From Phycisphaerae bacterium (lineage in GTDB: Bacteria > Planctomycetota > Phycisphaerae > Phycisphaerales > SM1A02), in contig VGXK01000099.1 of assembly GCA_016873355.1 (NCBI GenBank), positions 1 through 7,290 on the forward strand: DNA of 7,290 nt. Reading direction: 5' to 3'. Shown here piece after piece: positions 5,584 through 7,290 of the stretch. Made by a program: the position numbers and the translations under genes. Position 1 is the first letter of the stretch, and each line of letters opens with the position of its first letter. The notes below the pieces were generated by a model that saw nothing but the letters and a program-made list of their open reading frames with translations, was not told the origin of the DNA and made no database searches.

Positions 5584-6966
5584 ATGGCCACTCGCGCTGG
5601 CGGCACCGGCACCCTCGTCACGCTCGTCATCTTCGTCATCGCGACGGTGGCGCTGCTCGTCTTCTCGGTGATCATGTGGTCGAACCAGTCGGCCGCGGAG
5701 CAGCGCGCCTCCGACGCCCGCGCCGCGCTTCAGAAGATCGTGCTCGACTCGCAGCTTCAGCGCGACGACGTGAAGCGGCTCCAGGCGGATGCGGATCGCA
5801 ACAAGAAGACGCTCGTCGCGTTCATGGTCGACCAGGGCCAGGCCGCGGCCGCGTTCGTGAGCGGCGATCGCGGCCGCTCGCTCGACGATCTCGCCCAGCC
5901 CTTCGGCATCGACCCGAAGAACAAGGACTCGACGACGCTCAAGGCGGAGTGGGATCGCGTGCGAAGCGACCTCAACACCGCGAAGGCCGACCTCGAGGCG
6001 AAGGACGCGGCGAACAAGAAGCTGCTCGAGCAGATGGACGATCTTCGGAAGAAGACCGACGAGGCGATCGCCGCCAAGAACGACGAGATCAAGCGCGTGC
6101 AGGATTCGATTCGCGGCTACCAGGAGGCCACGGAGAAGTACGGAAGCGACGTGAACGCCGCCGTCGCCGACATCCAGAAGAGCAAGGATCAGATCGAGCA
6201 GACCTACCGCAGCCGCATGGGCGAATTGCAGTCGCAGATCGACGCGCTGAACGCCGAGCGCGACCTGCTCCGCACCCGCAACGTGGAGATGAGCCGCAAG
6301 CTCGGCCTTTTCGAGCTGAAGGCGCCGAATCCCGCCACGCTCGTCGACGGCCGGGTGATCGACGTGAACGCGGCGGACGGAACCGTCTTCCTGAACCTCG
6401 GCCGCGCCGATCGGGTGCAGCCGGGCATGACCTTCGAGGTCTACGAGACGCCCGAGTCGATCCAGGTCGACGACCGCACCGGCGCACCCGTGCGCGGCAA
6501 GGGGAGCATCCAGGTGGTTCGCGTCTCGGACAACACCTCCACCGCCCGCATCACGCGCGGAACCGCGGCGCGTCCGGTGGTGAAGGACGACCTGATCGTG
6601 AACGCCGTGTATCAGCCGGGAATGAAGTACCGCTTCCTCGTCTTCGGCAAGTTCGACGTCGACCAGGACGGCCGTCCCACCGAGGACGAAGCCGACTACA
6701 TCCGCAGCCGCGTGCGCGAATGGGGCGGCGAGGTGAACGACGGCAATTCGCTCACGGGCGACCTCGACTTCCTGATCCTCGGACAGCAGCCGCCGCCGGT
6801 GCCGCCGCTTCCGACCGACGCCACGAGCGCGCAGTACAGCGCCTACATGGAAGCCCGCACCGCGCGGGAGTCCTACGACAAGCTCTTCAGCGACGCGATC
6901 GAGGCGCAGATCCCGGTGCTGAACTGGAACCGCTTCCAGATCCTCACCGGGCAAGGCACGCGCTGA
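5584..6966 (+). CDS. Membrane-anchored coiled-coil protein with beta-barrel-like and BRCT-like C-terminal modules
   Basis: I do not recognise a named gene. The 460 residues begin with a short tail and one hydrophobic segment (about 10-32). A long charged helical region follows (about 35-75 and 115-240), rich in Lys/Glu/Asp/Gln with heptad-like spacing, so a coiled coil is likely. Residues about 250-335 ('VDGRVIDVN', 'TVFLNLGRADRVQPGMTFEVYE') resemble small beta-barrel domains such as the FlgT C-terminal type. Residues about 347-455 look BRCT-like: 'YRFLVFGKFD' as first strand, a helix ending 'REWGGEV' (G381, G382), 'DLDFLILGQQP' as a strand and loop, and finally 'FSDAIEAQIPVLNWNRF' in place of the usual closing helix. 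The single weakly basic N-terminus does not settle topology; if the N-terminus is cytoplasmic, the BRCT-like part faces the periplasm. It lies 71 bp after the ATPase gene and may be co-transcribed, so a role in envelope assembly is possible but unproven. Confidence 0.8.
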   Translation: MATRAGGTGTLVTLVIFVIATVALLVFSVIMWSNQSAAEQRASDARAALQKIVLDSQLQRDDVKRLQADADRNKKTLVAFMVDQGQAAAAFVSGDRGRSLDDLAQPFGIDPKNKDSTTLKAEWDRVRSDLNTAKADLEAKDAANKKLLEQMDDLRKKTDEAIAAKNDEIKRVQDSIRGYQEATEKYGSDVNAAVADIQKSKDQIEQTYRSRMGELQSQIDALNAERDLLRTRNVEMSRKLGLFELKAPNPATLVDGRVIDVNAADGTVFLNLGRADRVQPGMTFEVYETPESIQVDDRTGAPVRGKGSIQVVRVSDNTSTARITRGTAARPVVKDDLIVNAVYQPGMKYRFLVFGKFDVDQDGRPTEDEADYIRSRVREWGGEVNDGNSLTGDLDFLILGQQPPPVPPLPTDATSAQYSAYMEARTARESYDKLFSDAIEAQIPVLNWNRFQILTGQGTR

Positions 6967-7019
6967 TCCACCCGGCGCGGCGCGGTGACGCCGCCCGGTC
7001 GACGCGCCCGCTCCGCTCC

Positions 7020-7290
7020 GTGCTCTCCGAACGGCTCACGCACCTGGCGCAGTACGCGGCGCTGCGGACCTTCGCCGGGCTCTTCCACGCCTTCGGTCCG
7101 GAGCAGAATCTTCGCACCGCCGCGGCGATGGCGCGGCTCTTCCACCGCGTCAATCCGCGCCGCGCGGGCCGAGCGGACGAACACATCGCCATGGCGTATC
7201 CGAACGCGTCCCCGCAGTGGCGCGCCGAGGTGGCCGAGGCGAGCCTCGAGAACATGTTCCGGATCTTCATGGTCGAAAGCGTGATCATGC
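7020..7290 (+). CDS. Lipid A biosynthesis acyltransferase, LpxL/HtrB family (partial, N-terminal 90 residues)
   Basis: The first 90 codons of a gene that runs off the right edge. The visible part has the LpxL/HtrB N-terminal pattern: an amphipathic opening 'LTHLAQYAALRTFAGLF', then 'MARLFHRVNPRRAGRADEHIAMAYPN', matching the family's conserved arginine-rich stretch before the 'NI..A.P' segment, and then 'ASLENMFRIFMVE'. Family members transfer a secondary acyl chain onto Kdo-lipid A (or related lipids) at the inner membrane. The catalytic HX4D/E motif would lie beyond the edge and cannot be checked. GTG 7020 is the only plausible in-frame start after the preceding stop; no ribosome site is visible. 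The gap to the previous gene is 53 bp, same strand. Broader lysophospholipid acyltransferases and mannosyl-lipid acyltransferases of the same superfamily remain possible; the LPS genes at the other edge favour lipid A. Confidence 0.78.
   Translation, partial: MLSERLTHLAQYAALRTFAGLFHAFGPEQNLRTAAAMARLFHRVNPRRAGRADEHIAMAYPNASPQWRAEVAEASLENMFRIFMVESVIM

Noticed and set aside
5527..6954. Minus-strand 475-codon open frame opposite the coiled-coil gene
   Set aside because: It mirrors the whole plus-strand gene, its translation is Val/Leu/Arg/His-rich without recognisable motifs, and plus-strand domain and codon evidence is stronger.
4096..6966. Plus-strand 956-codon open frame that would extend the coiled-coil protein far upstream
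   Set aside because: The upstream part lies out of frame inside the ATPase gene and reads as Arg/His/Ala-rich filler. ATG 5584 with GGAG directly precedes the hydrophobic anchor.
6985..7284. Plus-strand 99-codon frame in the right-edge region
   Set aside because: Its translation is Arg/Ser/Pro-rich; the overlapping frame from 7020 gives a recognisable LpxL-type N-terminus instead.

Overview
This is a very GC-rich, gene-dense stretch of a Gram-negative (diderm) chromosome with strong G/C preference at third codon positions. Lipopolysaccharide genes lie at both edges: kdsC and an lptC-like gene on the left, and an lpxL/htrB-type acyltransferase on the right. Between them are an MgtE-type Mg2+ transporter, a CPBP protease, ribosomal protein S20 and a GspE/PilB-type ATPase. 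The style suggests Planctomycetota (perhaps Phycisphaerae): an MgtE without its N-terminal domain, few clear Shine-Dalgarno sites and GTG starts. That placement is an impression from gene style, not a computed assignment.

Layout. Positions 1-1449 are a minus-strand pair, kdsC followed by an lptC-like gene that runs off the left edge; both serve the Kdo/LPS pathway. A 98-bp divergent region (1450-1547) separates them from the plus-strand mgtE-like gene (1548-2573) and carries a perfect 11-bp-arm inverted repeat at its exact middle. The mgtE-like gene converges on, and overlaps by 23 bp, a minus-strand CPBP protease gene (2551-3381). That gene lies downstream of rpsT (3431-3712), with a strong hairpin between them. 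A second divergent region (3713-3844) separates rpsT from a plus-strand run: a GspE/PilB/MshE ATPase (3845-5515), a membrane-anchored coiled-coil protein with a BRCT-like C-terminus (5584-6966), and the start of an lpxL-type gene (7020 to the right edge).

How they work together. KdsC makes free Kdo, the LptC-like protein would belong to the LPS transport bridge, and the LpxL-type enzyme would acylate lipid A, so the window touches three stages of outer-membrane glycolipid production. The ATPase is a type II secretion/type IV pilus motor component without its usual membrane partners beside it. The most unusual protein is the coiled-coil/BRCT-like one. No mobile element, CRISPR array, tRNA or rRNA was seen. 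I found no convincing new multi-gene system; the strongest leads are the BRCT-like protein, the symmetric divergent inverted repeat and the altered MgtE pore motif.
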